Part shown: positions 31,458 through 41,759 of the stretch, in pieces
How positions within the stretch are numbered: the first letter of the stretch is position 1
Layout of the letters: each line of letters starts with the position of its first letter
From: Cordylochernes scorpioides
Lineage: Eukaryota; Arthropoda; Arachnida; Pseudoscorpiones; Chernetidae
Direction of reading: 5' to 3'
DNA length: 64,000 bases
Assembly (NCBI GenBank): GCA_030710605.1
Contig: CP092865.1
Coordinates: forward strand, 27,096,947-27,160,946
Position numbers and translations under genes: made by a program
Notes under the pieces: generated by a model
Told to the model about the DNA's origin: nothing
The model's database searches: none
Seen by the model: the letters and a program-made list of their open reading frames with translations, nothing else

Positions 31458-31703
31458 CTATACTGCTGTATCATGTTAATGCGCATGTTTTTACTAAATC
31501 TCTAAATGATTAATTTTGATCATTGTAAAAAATTTCCATTGATATATTCAGCCATACAGAGTATGTGTAACACAGGGGAATGATGGAGAGAGACAGTGAA
31601 TCACTGAAACGTTGGGGATTTAAAATAAATAATTGGTTGACATAGCCATGTATTTCTCCAAACAACAAATTATCTTCAAAACAGAGTATATTATTATTGT
31701 TTA

Positions 31704-31922
31704 CCCTCTCATGGACAAAACTTAAGGAAGTTGTACATTTTAGCATGTATATCGAGATTCAGACAATAACTCTGAAAGATATTTGATACACAATGACCGT
31801 TATTGAAGACACACAAGATAACCAAGTGTGAACAAAATTGTTTCTGTCTCCTTGAAAAAAAAAACATACGACTAGAATTATCAAATACTTTCCAGTTTCT
31901 TAAGTTTTGTCCATGAATGTAT
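31704..31922. mobile_element. TIR MITE, complete
   Basis: 'TCATGGACAAAACTTAAGGA' at the left and 'TAAGTTTTGTCCATGAATGTA' at the right are inverted repeats. ~219 bp, non-coding. Confidence 0.85.
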
Positions 31923-32047
31923 ATTCGGCTACCCTCTCACTACGTCACGTCACTTGGAAGGCGGGCGCGAGGGGATAAAGTTTATGGGGACAATCAACGA
32001 AGAGAAAACCTCTTGGCCTCTACATAGACCTTCAAAGTAATAGATAT

Positions 32048-32213
32048 TGCCACGTGGAAAATTAGGGAAGACAAAAAATTCAGGAGGAAACAAAAATCAA
32101 AGGTAAACAAAAGATAAGCCACGAGGAAAATTTACAGAGTCGCAAGATATAAAACATAAAAATGACCATTCTGTTAAATAAAAAATAATAAAATTAAGAA
32201 ATACTATGTTACA
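32048..32213 (-). mobile_element. Solo LTR of the TRIM family
   Basis: 166 bp, TG...CA ends, 'AAAATTAGGGAAGAC' and '...ATGTTACA' as in the 17-kb TRIM LTRs. It is flanked by ATAT on both sides, the same 4-bp target as the TRIM. Confidence 0.85.
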
Positions 32214-32449
32214 ATATATTTATTGTTTTATAGGACAATTGGTTTATTACAATAGAGTTCTCATGATGCACCACCTAAAACTTGGCTAAACTAAGTCTCT
32301 CCTGAAGAAGTTATCAGATATTCTCATTACTTGTGTGTGCCTGAAACTTGACAGAACCTCTGATAAGAGACCCCTTCCAGGATAGATCGGATTCAGCCAT
32401 ATTTGTAGTAGTCTTTCATGGGAGATTCTAATTTTTTTTTTATCTTTGC

Positions 32450-32653
32450 ACATTCATGGACAAAACTTAATGAAGTTGTACCTTTTAGCATGTATATCGA
32501 TATTCAGACAATAACTCTGAAAGATATTACAGTGACCTTTATTGAAAACACATGAGAATACGTGTGAAAAAAAATTGTCTCTGTCTTCTTCAAAAATACA
32601 GACAACCAGTCACACTAAAATATAAAACTTCCTTAAGTTTTGTCCATGAATGT
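32450..32653. mobile_element. TIR MITE, complete
   Basis: 'CATTCATGGACAAAACTTAA' and 'TTAAGTTTTGTCCATGAATG' ends, same interior as 31.7 kb. Confidence 0.87.
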
Positions 32654-32789
32654 ATTTAATGGTGTAAACTCACTCGGGAAATCTGATTAACAAGAGTGAA
32701 AATATAATAAAAAGTGACCAACCCATCCTACAGTAACCTGTTGTAACAAAACCTAAAGTACTATACAGGTTGCAATGCTTCTTTATATA

Positions 32790-33090
32790 TATACACCTAT
32801 CTCCCGATTTACACTGTACTTTTTTTACACGTTTTCGCTTTTACACGGTTTTCCAAATAAGTTTTTTTTTTGTTGTTGTTTTTATCGCACTATACTAAAT
32901 GCTACTGTGATTGAACACATGCGTTGTGTACACATCTCACGAGGAATCCCGAGCTTATGTGCTGACTACATATTTTAACCTGTCAATGCATTTTATTTTT
33001 ATTTCTGTGTACACCTATCCCCCGATTTACACGTTTTTCTCAGGAACGTATCTACCGTGTAAATCGGGGGATAGGTGTATATGTGAAAAA
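32790..33090. repeat. Palindrome-ended repeat CACCTATCCCCCGATTTACAC
   Basis: 'ACACCTATCTCCCGATTTAC' at 32792-32812 and 'ACACCTATCCCCCGATTTAC' at 33011-33030, with the complementary 'GTAAATCGGGGGATAGGTGT' at 33060-33079. Probably MITE ends. Confidence 0.65.
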
Positions 33091-33125
33091 AAACAATAGA
33101 AAAAAAAAATAAATAAGTGGGCCAG

Positions 33126-33334
33126 GTGTTGATATTAAAAATAAAGAAAGTATATCCTGACTAGGAGCACATGTGCTTTTTATATGGCAGAGCACCATCA
33201 TTGGGTTGGCCAAATATCAGGGAACAGGTTAAATCAATGTTTAGTTGATTTCTGTTCCACTAGATGGCGCTCTGCCATCTAAAAAGTTCATGTGCTCCTG
33301 GTCAGGATATGCTTTCTTTATTTTTAATATATAT
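33126..33334 (+). mobile_element. TIR element of the CCACG family, without ribozyme
   Basis: The inverted ends 'TATATCCTGACTAGGAGCAC' and 'GTGCTCCTGGTCAGGATATG' flank the shared body 'TTTAGTTGATTTCTGTTCCA'. The hammerhead segment present in the 61.5-kb copy is absent. Confidence 0.8.
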
Positions 33335-33838
33335 TGTCGCGTATAAGGCCTCAAAACACCTACAACCTCCGCCAATAGATGGCGCTTTCGCCTATTTCCC
33401 GTCTGGAACTAGTGTGGATATCGCCGACTGCTGTGGTCCTGTTTCCTGGAGAAAATAGTTGTAAATAGATGTTCATATTGGCTCTGGAGTGTAAATAATT
33501 GTAAATACCCTTTGAACGTTATTCGAGTTTTATGTAATGTGCAGTAGAAATGACAATAAAAAAAAAAGAGGAGTGTTAGAAGGCTGGTTGCTGTCATGAA
33601 TCTCTCGCCGACATCACTGCTGCTACTCTTCTGGTAAGTCTCTCGTGTTCCCCCACCAGTGGTAAGGCCGAGAGATACTGCCAGAGGAAAGGAGTTCCAC
33701 TCGAGTGATGGTTCTCGGAGGTCTCTGGGTGCTCTGCAGGGTAGAGCTGCAGAGGTAGAGCAACGGGAGCAAAGGGTAGGTGATCCACGAAGGAGGAAGC
33801 GGCGTCGTCGCAAAGAACCGGAGAGTCATCGCGCGACA
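33335..33838. mobile_element. Solo LTR (504 bp)
   Basis: Starts TGTCGCG and ends CGCGACA (inverted 7-mers). It is flanked by ATATAT on both sides, consistent with a target duplication. GC-richer than the surroundings and contains 'AATAAAAAAAAAAGAGGAGT'. Small frames inside are incidental. Orientation is not certain. Confidence 0.8.
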
Positions 33839-33879
33839 ATATATTTGAAAAATAAGAAAAAAAATAAAAACGTTAAGGT

Positions 33880-34080
33880 ACATTCTTCACCACGCCGAAG
33901 AGAACCAACAGCCCTAAACGTGTACGCGGTTGGCTTTTCTTGATTTATCAAGAAATTGGATTGGCAAAATATTATGGAATGAACCAAAATAAACGTTTAG
34001 TCTATTTTTGTTCTACTAGATGGCGCTTTACCATCAGAAATTTTCATGTAAGCGGTTAGGAAATACTCTTTTTTTATATA
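33880..34080 (+). mobile_element. CCACG-family element with decayed hammerhead
   Basis: CCACG, CCGAAGA, GAAC-CAACA-GCCC, TAAA, CGCGG at 33890-33929: the layout is preserved but core bases have changed. Body 'GGCTTTTCTTGATTTATCAA' and 'CTAGATGGCGCTTTACCATC' follow. Confidence 0.75.
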
Positions 34081-34329
34081 ATATATATTTCTACAATTCT
34101 GAATTTGGATGATGTTAAGACACTTATTTTAAATAGAAAAATTGCTCTTTATTACCTCTATTTGAAATCTGATACATCAACAGCATGCTTCTCTTGGTGA
34201 GAAACTGAAATATCTCCTGGATGGAACCTCCCCGTCTTATTTATTTACCATACTTGTTTGTTTGGTTTCAAATGCAATTGTTAAACTGTTTTATGGGATA
34301 TATATGTTTCTGTTGTTTTCATTAAGTAA

Positions 34330-34570
34330 CATGCATTAGCGCGCCATCTGTTATCAGAATTTTGAATTAATTATGATGTGTATGATTATTTTAAAATAAA
34401 ACAATTTTTCTACTGCCCTTACTGTAATGATAAAGATAATTCGAAACTATGGAAAAATTATTTTTTACATTGCAGTAAGGGAAGTAGAAATTGTTTTATT
34501 TTAAAAAGAATCATACGCGTCTATAATAGTTTCGTATTTTGATAACAGATGGCGCGCTAATGCATCATAA
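34330..34570. mobile_element. Family A2 palindromic copy lacking the ribozyme
   Basis: Ends 'ATGCATTAGCGCGCCATCTG' and 'CAGATGGCGCGCTAATGCAT' are inverted, with ~100-bp arms in total. This copy defines the family termini. Confidence 0.85.
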
Positions 34571-34574
34571 TAAA

Positions 34575-34635
34575 AATAATTGTAGGACCTGGCTCATCAG
34601 TGGTGAACCCTTCCAACAGTTTCGCCTGTGTATGT
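34575..34635 (-). repeat. Family A fragment
   Basis: 'GGACCTGGCTCATCAGTGGT' and 'GTTTCGCC' only. Confidence 0.65.
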
Positions 34636-34660
34636 ACTATTCACCTCTATATTTATATAC

Positions 34661-34835
34661 TACACAGAAGAACCTCTTATATGAGTAAATGGGTACTTCT
34701 GGTTTCTCCTGGAGGTGGTCGCTCACTGGAGGTGGAATTATGTCAGTTCTAGTATTTTTTTAATATTTTAGACAAGTGGTCGCTCAAGGAGGTGGTTCCT
34801 CATCAGATGGTTCTCTCATGGGAGGTTTTACTGTA
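34661..34835. mobile_element. pogo-type MITE, diverged
   Basis: The right end 'GGGAGGTTTTACTGTA' is partly complementary to the left 'ACAGAAGAACCTCT'. The interior repeats 'GTGGTCGCTCA'. Confidence 0.55.
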
Positions 34836-34929
34836 TATTAGCACGCCATCTATTGATCAAAAGGAAAACCTTTTAGCTCTGCGCGCTTCTTTTAAATCAT
34901 TAGTGTAAATAGTATTTAAAACAATTTTA

Positions 34930-35230
34930 TACCGCGCTCTAGGAGACCTGTAATCCTGGATATTTCCAGTTGGTCTCGAGGACCATGCCATCACCATCTC
35001 CTCAGCGGCAAAGTACGCGATCTACGTATTCTTCGTAGATCGCGAAATACGTGGTGTCGCTGGAGACCCGCTGGTGATTCTCCACCAAACTCTGCAGCGA
35101 TGGCAGAGACACAATATTCATTGTACATAGTGTTATGTAAATAAATAATTACCTTTTTAAAATATTGAAGAGACTGTGCACTTTTGCATGTATTGACAAG
35201 ATGTCAATAAAATTGTATTAGTTGTCAACT
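34930..35230 (+). repeat. Dispersed repeat with strong hairpin and poly(A) signal
   Basis: The hairpin at 35018-35046 has 11-bp arms (CGCGATCTACG / CGTAGATCGCG). The 3' end 'TGTCAATAAAATTG' matches 16194-16350. Possibly an LTR or LINE 3' end. Confidence 0.55.
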
Positions 35231-35530
35231 GTCTAGGAGTACTCCTAAACTAATGAATCGGGTTTTCCCCCACTATATTTTATAATCGCAAAACATATCT
35301 TATCATTTGATACTTAAACTATTTTAATAGAAATAGATCTCTTCGTATCAGTAATTATATGGAATCCTGTGATGAGAAGGTGTGCATTCTTTCATGAAAT
35401 ATTGTATAGTCATCTGTTGGCATACTGTTTGATTAGTTAACAGCTAGTTATATAGAGATCGGCTGACACGACTTCTGTCATTCTTCGTTGTTGTTTAATA
35501 CTTCGGCCAGTAAAGTGAAATTCTTTATTA

Positions 35531-35828
35531 TTATTATCCCTAGTACACGTGGTACAGTTTCATGATAACCATGATGGGTAGTTAGCGACTGCTTTTCCTG
35601 TAAGTGCACCACATGTCTACACATGTGTAAAGCAGTTCGACTTTGCATTTACCAATGTGCTAGAGCCTCGTTTGATTACTTGCACTCGCTGGTGGGGTTG
35701 AACTTTTGCAAGAATCGGGGGCCATTGGAGCTTTTTTTTAATAGAAAAAAAGTGCCCAATGCGGGATTCGATCCCAGGTCGTAGCGGTCGAAAACCAATG
35801 GTTCAAACCATCCTTCCACCGACCCCCT
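35531..35828 (-). mobile_element. tRNA-derived SINE, full length
   Basis: On the minus strand: head 'GGGGGTCGGTGGAAGGATGG', B-box-like GGATCGAATCCCGC, A/T spacer, body, and end 'CACGTGTACTAGGGATAA'. ~298 bp. Confidence 0.88.
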
Positions 35829-35989
35829 TGTAAAGTGAAAATAAAACCATCTACTAGCCGAAGTGCCTCTTAATTAAGAACAATGGAAGCCGGCCAGGTA
35901 ACATCTATCTGTCATTCTATTAAAATAAAATTCAGGTTTGTTTTTAGAAACTTTTTATTTCCTTTCAAATATAATGCGGCATCTATAAA

Positions 35990-36740
35990 TAAAAATAAAA
36001 ACTATTAAGATCATATTTTTAATTTTCCAAATAAAACAAACTTTTTACTGTCATTACTGCGTTGAAAAAATAGTGAAAGGGCTTGGTTAGTCAGTGGCGA
36101 ATCTTTCTAGCGGTTTTGCCAATTTGATCCACAGGACCGCTTTAAGGATTACAATATTGTATTGGAAGATTCTTTAAAGATCTCTCAAAGGTGATTGGTG
36201 GATTAATTAGGAGAAACCTCTGGGGTCTGATGAGCCAAGTCCATTTCTTTCATCGCAGTAAAGATAGAAGGCAAGATATTTTATTTGGAAAAGAAAAATT
36301 CGTTTTAAGCAGATTTATTTCTCATTATTAACACATAAATTAATACAAATATATAACGCGCCATCTATATATATAACGAATGAAAACATTAAGACGCGAA
36401 TGTTTATTTTCACAAATAAATCAAACTTCTACTGTCCTTACTGCGATGAAAAAATATTGGGAGAGCTTGGCTCATCAGTGGTGAACCCTCCCAGCGGTTT
36501 TGTCTATTTAAACCACCAGACCGCTTCTTTAGAGCTCCAATACTGTATTGGATCATTCTGATTTTATATGCTACACTGAAGGGTAAAACTCTGACGTTAC
36601 TACAATGATAAAATATAGGGAGAATCTATCTCATCATATTTTTGGTTATTACTTTATTTAAAAACTTACGCGCAATAAATAGTTACAAATTTTAATAATA
36701 GATGGCGCGTCAATCCATCAGATTTAATATATTAATATTT
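35990..36740. repeat. Cluster of decayed family A copies
   Basis: Minus-strand copies at about 36055-36150 and 36420-36530 and a plus copy at about 36190-36260 share 'ACTGTCCTTACTGCGATGAA' and 'CTTGGCTCATCAGTGGTGAA'. The core is changed in each (for example CUGACUA, or lost helix II). Termini 'ATGGCGCG' are near 36360 and 36705. Confidence 0.75.
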
Positions 36741-37144
36741 GACACTTCTACGGTGAAATTATGAAATATTGAACAATTAGACACTGAACAATTTAAACAA
36801 TTTCTATTGACTTATGAAAATCAATGGTTACCATAACATTGAAACCATATAGAGTTAGGTCTAGACCTAAAAGGAAGGAGTTTCAAAGTTAATATCTTGA
36901 ATAGGTAAATTTTTTCCCGATAACTGATATTCAAATATTTATCGAAATATGAAAAGTTTTTTTTTCACTCGAATTCAGTTAATAAAACTTGCTGCAGCCG
37001 TCATTATAGATAGTCTTACATCATGAAAATTCCTCTTTAACCAAGGGTCATCCTCCAAAGAAAAAAAATACATTACTTTTCAAGTCAATGATGAAATTTT
37101 AATTCGGATAGAAAAAAAAGCATTTTTGTAGGTTTAATTCAAGT

Positions 37145-37225
37145 ATAACAACAAAAAACTTTTTAAACACCTTTTTGTCTTATACAGATTCTCCGAGTAG
37201 AAGGGAATAACAGTAATAGTAACAA
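37145..37225 (-). repeat. LINE 3' tail
   Basis: 'AACAACAAAAAACTTT', 'CTTATACAGATTCTCCGAGT': reverse of the TTG-repeat tail at 38.6 kb. Confidence 0.7.
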
Positions 37226-37249
37226 TAATCACGTCCTTAGGCCTAAGCA

Positions 37250-37505
37250 CCTGTTTCATGGTTTTTCAAGATGCTCCAAAGACCATCTTTTTTGGTCGTT
37301 GAGGTACAGCTTACACCACGCTGACGAGGGCCAACAGCCCGAAACGCGTACGTGGTTAGCTTTTCTTGAATAATCAAGAATGGGTATTTGGCCAATTCTG
37401 GAATATTTTTTTAATCAACTATTAGTTGATATTTATTCCGATAGATGGCCCAAGCCATCAGCAACTTTTAGTTTCACGATCAGGAAATGTCCTTTTCCTC
37501 AATAC
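37250..37505 (+). mobile_element. CCACG-family hammerhead element
   Basis: Leader 'TTTTTTGGTCGTTGAGGTAC', ribozyme, then 'CTTTTCTTGAATAATCAAGA', 'TTAGTTGATATTTATTCCGA' and 'ATGGCCCAAGCCATCAGCAA'. Matches 42.7 kb closely. Confidence 0.85.
37316..37355 (+). ncRNA. Hammerhead ribozyme motif, CCACG family (intact)
   Basis: Stem I CCACG 37316-37320 with CGTGG 37351-37355 (extendable by A-U). CTGACGA 37321-37327. Stem II GGGC-CAACA-GCCC 37328-37340. GAAA 37341-37344. Minimal helix III AC/GT around GC, then A37350 at the cleavage position. Canonical order, all core bases present. Such minimal hammerheads may act as dimers (family knowledge). Confidence 0.87.
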
Positions 37506-37616
37506 TCAGCAAGGTTATTTGCAATATTAATATATATAGTCACGACCGTCTTTCCTCATCGGCCGGCCGCCTCTGTCACGGATGCGCGCGCACAGGGAGG
37601 TCACGTTCTCGCCGGC

Positions 37617-37674
37617 TCCCTCGAGCCGGATTTGAACCAGCGACCTAAGGATCACCGTTGTAACATCTACAGTC
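37617..37674 (-). tRNA. tRNA-Tyr (GTA) 3' half with intron, truncated
   Basis: On the minus strand GACTGTAG is followed by a short intron-like 'ATGTTACAACGGTG', then ATCCTTAGGTCGCTGG, TTCAAATCC and CTCGAGGGA, which matches the 3' half of an animal tRNA-Tyr. Tyr genes normally have an intron just after the anticodon. The 5' half is missing and is replaced by a Helitron-type 3' end at the truncation point. Confidence 0.8.
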
Positions 37675-37712
37675 GGGTAAAACACGGGCGTTGCCCGGGT
37701 CATTCGGCTAGT
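37675..37712 (+). mobile_element. Helitron-type 3' end
   Basis: Hairpin 'ACACGGGCGTTGCCCGGGT', CATTCGG, CTAG (37709-37712) then T. It directly abuts the tRNA-Tyr fragment. Confidence 0.75.
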
Positions 37713-38039
37713 GTCAAATAAGGGGAAAGAAAGGGTTTGCCATAAACTTATGTACAAGCGATCGAGAACAAGCAGCTCTTTTTTTTTTTTAAGAACAATA
37801 GTTAGTAGTATATTGACAAAATTTTAGATTAGTACAAGTGAAAAAGGGAATACACAACAATGTATGATACATAATTATCAGACATCTATAGTTTTATACA
37901 TGGATGGATCAAGGGTAGAGGATTATATCTTTAAAGTCGGAATATAAAGTGTTATACTCAATTAGTTCATTCACCCAGTTGTTCAGTTGAAGCCACCGGA
38001 CGAATTCTTGTATATTTTGATGAGGCATAATTCAACCTC

Positions 38040-38640
38040 TCTTATCTTCTTCTTTCTTATCTCCACTCAATCATATTAGGATATCAAGTTGTGACCCTTG
38101 ATGGTGTCTGTTTGATAACGATCATGACTGGGTGAAGTAGAATGCGTCTGCCTTTGTCATTAAGACTGGGAGCACTACTCAGTGGCAGGCCGACTTAGCT
38201 CCAAAAGAAATGGCCGCCTCTGACATAAGGAACAGACACCATGTGCAGCCGCTCTTAACATGAAGTACAGACTCATCCTGTATCCCTGGATCAGGAGCCC
38301 TTACAGGGTACTATCAGCCGGGCCAGCTGAACCCAGGTTTTTTAGCAAGCTTGTTACTGCTCTCCCTCCTCCTTTCTCATCCGGGCTTGGGACCGGCAAA
38401 GGCGGAGTTAATCTTTCTTATTATTTATTTCAACATAAAACTAGCTTTCCTTTAGAAAGGCTACAGCGGGGGTAGTCGAAATAAATGATAAGAAATATTG
38501 AAGAGTGTCAATAATAATATTATATTCTGATATTTATTTTAACTGATTTTTACTGTTATTCCTGTATGTACTCTACACTTCTACTCGGAGAATCTGTATA
38601 AGACTGAAAGGTCTTAATAAAGCTTTTTGTTGTTGTTGTA
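38040..38640 (+). mobile_element. LINE 3' region with TTG tail
   Basis: GC-richer 3' UTR-like sequence ('GGGACCGGCAAAGGCGGAGT') with 'TCTGTATAAGACTGAAAGGT', AATAAA and (TTG)n at the end. No coding domain is recognised. The frame at 38260-38475 is not convincing. Confidence 0.65.
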
Positions 38641-38661
38641 TATAGATTAAAAATATTTTAA

Positions 38662-38880
38662 CTGAAATATTAATCAAAGGAAAAACAAGGTAACGTGGTA
38701 AGATTCTTTAATTGAACACGACGAGCTTTCAGGCAGCAACTGCCCTTCTTCAGGTATGAGACCTGAAGAAGGGCAGTTGCTGCCTGAAAGCTCGTCGTGT
38801 TCAATTAAAGAATCTTACCACGTTACCTTGTTTTTCCTTTGAATATTACAGCGTGGCGATATGATGTCTGAAATATTAAT
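38662..38880. mobile_element. Palindromic hammerhead element with 13-bp target duplication
   Basis: CTGAAATATTAAT flanks it at 38662-38674 and 38868-38880. The insert is two head-to-head copies of a PLE-type tail (arms ~82 bp, 38675-38756 and 38761-38842), each with a hammerhead. The right arm has CTGAAGA 38763-38769, extra A, GGCAG-TTG-CTGCC, GAAA 38786-38789 and GTC at 38794-38796. The left arm is its mirror. Confidence 0.88.
38759..38800 (+). ncRNA. PLE-type hammerhead motif
   Basis: The core CUGAAGA/GAAA/GUC is complete, with an extra A after the first core segment. Stem II is GGCAG/CTGCC. Helix III is minimal. The partner arm (38716-38756, minus) has upstream AUAC that pairs with GUGU for stem I (4 bp). 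Confidence 0.72.
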
Positions 38881-39063
38881 ATATCTAATAGTGTGAATTA
38901 CAAGTATTTTTTTAAAAATAATTTACTCGGGCAACAAATTAATGGTCAAATGGGAAATTTGATACAAAATTGAACCAGTTGACAGCCAGAATGTCTGAGA
39001 ACATTACTGTTTATTGGACGATTGGATTTAGCAAGAAGTCTCACCACGTCGTTCAGAGCTGCA

Positions 39064-39103
39064 CCACGCTGACGAGGACCAACAGCTCGAAACGCGTACC
39101 TGG
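39064..39103 (+). ncRNA. CCACG-family hammerhead, slightly decayed
   Basis: CCACG, CTGACGA, GGAC-CAACA-GCTC, GAAA, CGCGTA, CCTGG. One stem II and one stem I mismatch. The element is cut off downstream near 39150 by the LTR element. Confidence 0.75.
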
Positions 39104-39149
39104 GTGACTTAATATAGTTACATAATTGAGAAATTATCTTGTATCATAT

Positions 39150-41111
39150 TGTAGCGTAGAAATCAAGTCTTTGTACGAGTATATCTGAAGGTGTGAAAGT
39201 ATTTATTGATAACGTCACGGCGACCAGTCTACAATTATTAACCCAACAATCTACAGCTAGAGAATATCGAGCAAGCAAGCTAGGCAACTAAATGATGATT
39301 TAGAAAATGTAAAATAATAAATCTGTTTCCAAATATTTTCATTGAATAATTAAATTAAATTAAATAATAAATTATTTCTTCGCCACATAGCCTCCTCCTA
39401 TAGAGAGCATCGACCCGATGCTCAGCAGCAGACTTACGTCGTCAGTCTCAAGAACTAGTAATAGGGCCAGGGATATTTTCAGGTGACTGCGGTGGATGTC
39501 TTCTTTCAGTTGAGATATCTTCTTCATGAGGGCAGGTCTATATTTACGTCAATGTAGTTTTTTCTTATTTCTACTGTGGTCAGCAAGGGAGGATTTTATA
39601 ACTTTGCGACCTTACCTCCAATATGGTCTATCCTCTAGTTTTAATGTCGGGGCGTCAAGCTAGATCTTCTAGCATGTGAGAAATGTTGTCTGTTTCGATC
39701 GGGATATGGAGTAGTGCTTCGGTAGCGACTGAAATTTTCCTCGATGATTCGTCGTTGGGCTCCTGAGATTCAGTTCGAGAGTTGTAGAATATCATTGCGT
39801 CTTGCTTTCTTTGGAAATATTCCTTTCTCCTTTCCTCATTGTGTCTCTTCCTGTCGCGGCAATAGCGGACGACGTGACCTGGGCATCTGTAGTAGAAACA
39901 GATTGGCTTTCCCTCAGTTGTCCGCCATTCATTGGTGTCGCGTCTTCTTCCTTGTTTCTGATACTGAGTTGTAGGATGGGGAGTTCTAGGTTGAGCCTCG
40001 AATCTAGGATTTAATACAGATCTGGGTGCTTGAGGGGGACTTTTTGTAGGTTTTGATCTAGGTGCCAAGGTCTTTACAATCTCTTCCCTTACTAAATCCT
40101 CAATGGCAGCGATTTTAGGCTCCTCTTGAGGAGAGCCCAATGTTTGCTGTATCTCCTCGCGGACAATTTTTCAGATTAGCGATGACAGATCTTCTCCGTC
40201 ATCCTGGTCACAGAGAGAGGCCACATTTGGAAGGCGCTCGTACCTGGTTGGGGTAACTCGTCTACAACGGAGCGCTTCGACACGGCGACATTCTGTAATG
40301 AATTGCTCGGTGCTCTGTACATCCCTCGGTAAGAGGTCTTGATAAAGCTCCTTAGCTATCCCCTTCATGAGGTGGGAGATTTTATCTTCCTCACTCATTT
40401 CATGCACAAGCACAGGGTATCCTGGATGTAAAAATCGGTACTTTCACCTTTTAATTGCGCCCGTGTTTTAAGTTTCTTCTCCGCTTGCAATTTTGAATTT
40501 TCTTTTTATTCGAACAAATTCTCTAATTGAGATGTGAATTCCCTCCAAGTCTGTATGCTTTCTTCGTTGTTCTCAAACCATTTGAGATCAGTTCCAGACA
40601 GATAAAAATAGACTTTAGTAAGACTCGTCTCAATGGTTGTATTTAGCCACACGTTCATACCCTTTTAACCATTTTTGGAGATCTTCACCGCCCTCCCCGG
40701 AGAAAATGGAAGGGTTCCTTGGCAGATGTTGAACAAAATAGTTGCTTACCTGGGTATCCGCCTCCGTCTTTACATTCATAGAAGTTTCTTCTGGTTCAAC
40801 AGAATCAATTTTCCTTTTATTTCTTAATGGGCATCGGCCCAGTCTCTCCACCAGTTGTAGCGTAGAAATCAAGTCTTTGTATATCTGAAGGTGTGAAAGT
40901 ATTTATTGATGACGTCACGGCGACTAGTCGACAATTATTAACAAACCAACCAAACTATCTACAGCTAGAGAATATAGAGCAAGCAAGCTAGGCAACTAAA
41001 TGATGATTTTTCAAATATAAAATATAATAAATCTGTTTCCAAATATTTCATTGAATAATTAAATTAAATTAAACAATAAATTATTTCGTTTTTGAATTCA
41101 ATATTGTTACA
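39150..41111 (-). mobile_element. Gag-only LTR element (Ty3 type)
   Basis: LTR-like direct repeats 39150-39387 and 40856-41111 share 'GTAGCGTAGAAATCAAGTCT' and 'TAGGCAACTAAATGATGATT'. Next to the 5' LTR is TGGTGGAGAGACTGGG (primer binding). A purine tract AGGAGGAGG abuts the 3' LTR. The 1.47-kb interior encodes only gag; no protease, RT or integrase is present. The right LTR has an extra ~20 bp at its end. No clear target duplication. Confidence 0.85.
39655..40850 (-). pseudogene. Ty3-type gag, frameshifted
   Basis: Gag forms the retroelement particle and packages RNA. From the right: matrix/capsid text LPRNPSIFSGEGGEDLQKWL (about 40720-40660), LSGTDLKWFENNEES, KGESTDFYIQDTLCLC, then MSEEDKISHLMKGIAKELYQ and RRVTPTRYERLPNVASL (about 40400-40210), EDLVREEIVKTLAPRSKP (about 40110-40060). 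A zinc knuckle CFYYRCPGHVVRYC near 39880 has Tyr where the second Cys should be. At least two stops or frameshifts split it into three frames (40872-40630, 40413-40171, 40140-39655). Similar gags are common in chelicerates, which is my main lineage clue. Confidence 0.85.
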
Positions 41112-41165
41112 AAATACATAGATATGTGAAAAATAGTTCAAAATTGAATTTGTACTTGAATCAGG

Positions 41166-41400
41166 TGGATAAATTAAGAAAAAGGCATCTCCTGATCGTG
41201 CAAATAAAAGTTGCTGATGGCTTGCGCCATCTATCGGAATATATATCACCTAACCGTTGATTTTTAATTATTCCAGAATTGGCCAAATACCATTTCTTGA
41301 TTAATCAAGAAAAGCTAACCATGTACGCGTTTCGGGCTTTTGGCCCTCGTCAGCGTGGTGCAAGCTGTACCTCAACGACCAAATATTTTCGCCAATTTAA
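41166..41400 (-). mobile_element. CCACG-family hammerhead element, minus strand
   Basis: Body and leader match 37.3 and 42.7 kb. The ribozyme at 41319-41358 (minus) reads CCACG, CTGACGA, GGGC-CAAAA-GCCC, GAAA, CGCGTA, CATGG: core intact, one stem I mismatch. Confidence 0.85.
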
Positions 41401-41584
41401 TCTACCTGGGCGTTCTACTATTGTGTTGGGCTGATAAATATCCAGCGACACTGTTGTGGGATTCTTGGTAGAGGAATTTAAGGAACTCTGTGGACATAAG
41501 ATTTGAGAAGAGGAGAAATGGAAATACAAAGTGCTACTCCTCGCTCAATTATTATACTATCATGAGGGGGGCGGTCTGGAATAT

Positions 41585-41755
41585 TGTAGCAAAGTATTTA
41601 TTATTTTATTAACCGAGTATCAAAATTGTTGTTTATATTTTGCTTCTCTGTAAACTTCCCTCATTTCTTGTATATTATCAAATATAAATTGTTCTTGCCT
41701 TAAATAAATTTCTGTGAAGCTGAAGTTTGTCTTCTCTAATTTTCCACACGTGGCA
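41585..41755 (+). mobile_element. Solo LTR of the TRIM family
   Basis: 171 bp, TGTAGCAAAGTATTTATTAT ... CACACGTGGCA, opposite orientation to the 17-kb TRIM. Contains 'AACTTCCCTC' and 'GTTCTTGCCTTAAATAAATT'. Confidence 0.8.
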
Positions 41756-41759
41756 ATCT

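Noticed and set aside
32298-32325. CTGAAGAAG at 32.3 kb
   Set aside because: No stem II and no GAAA; chance match.
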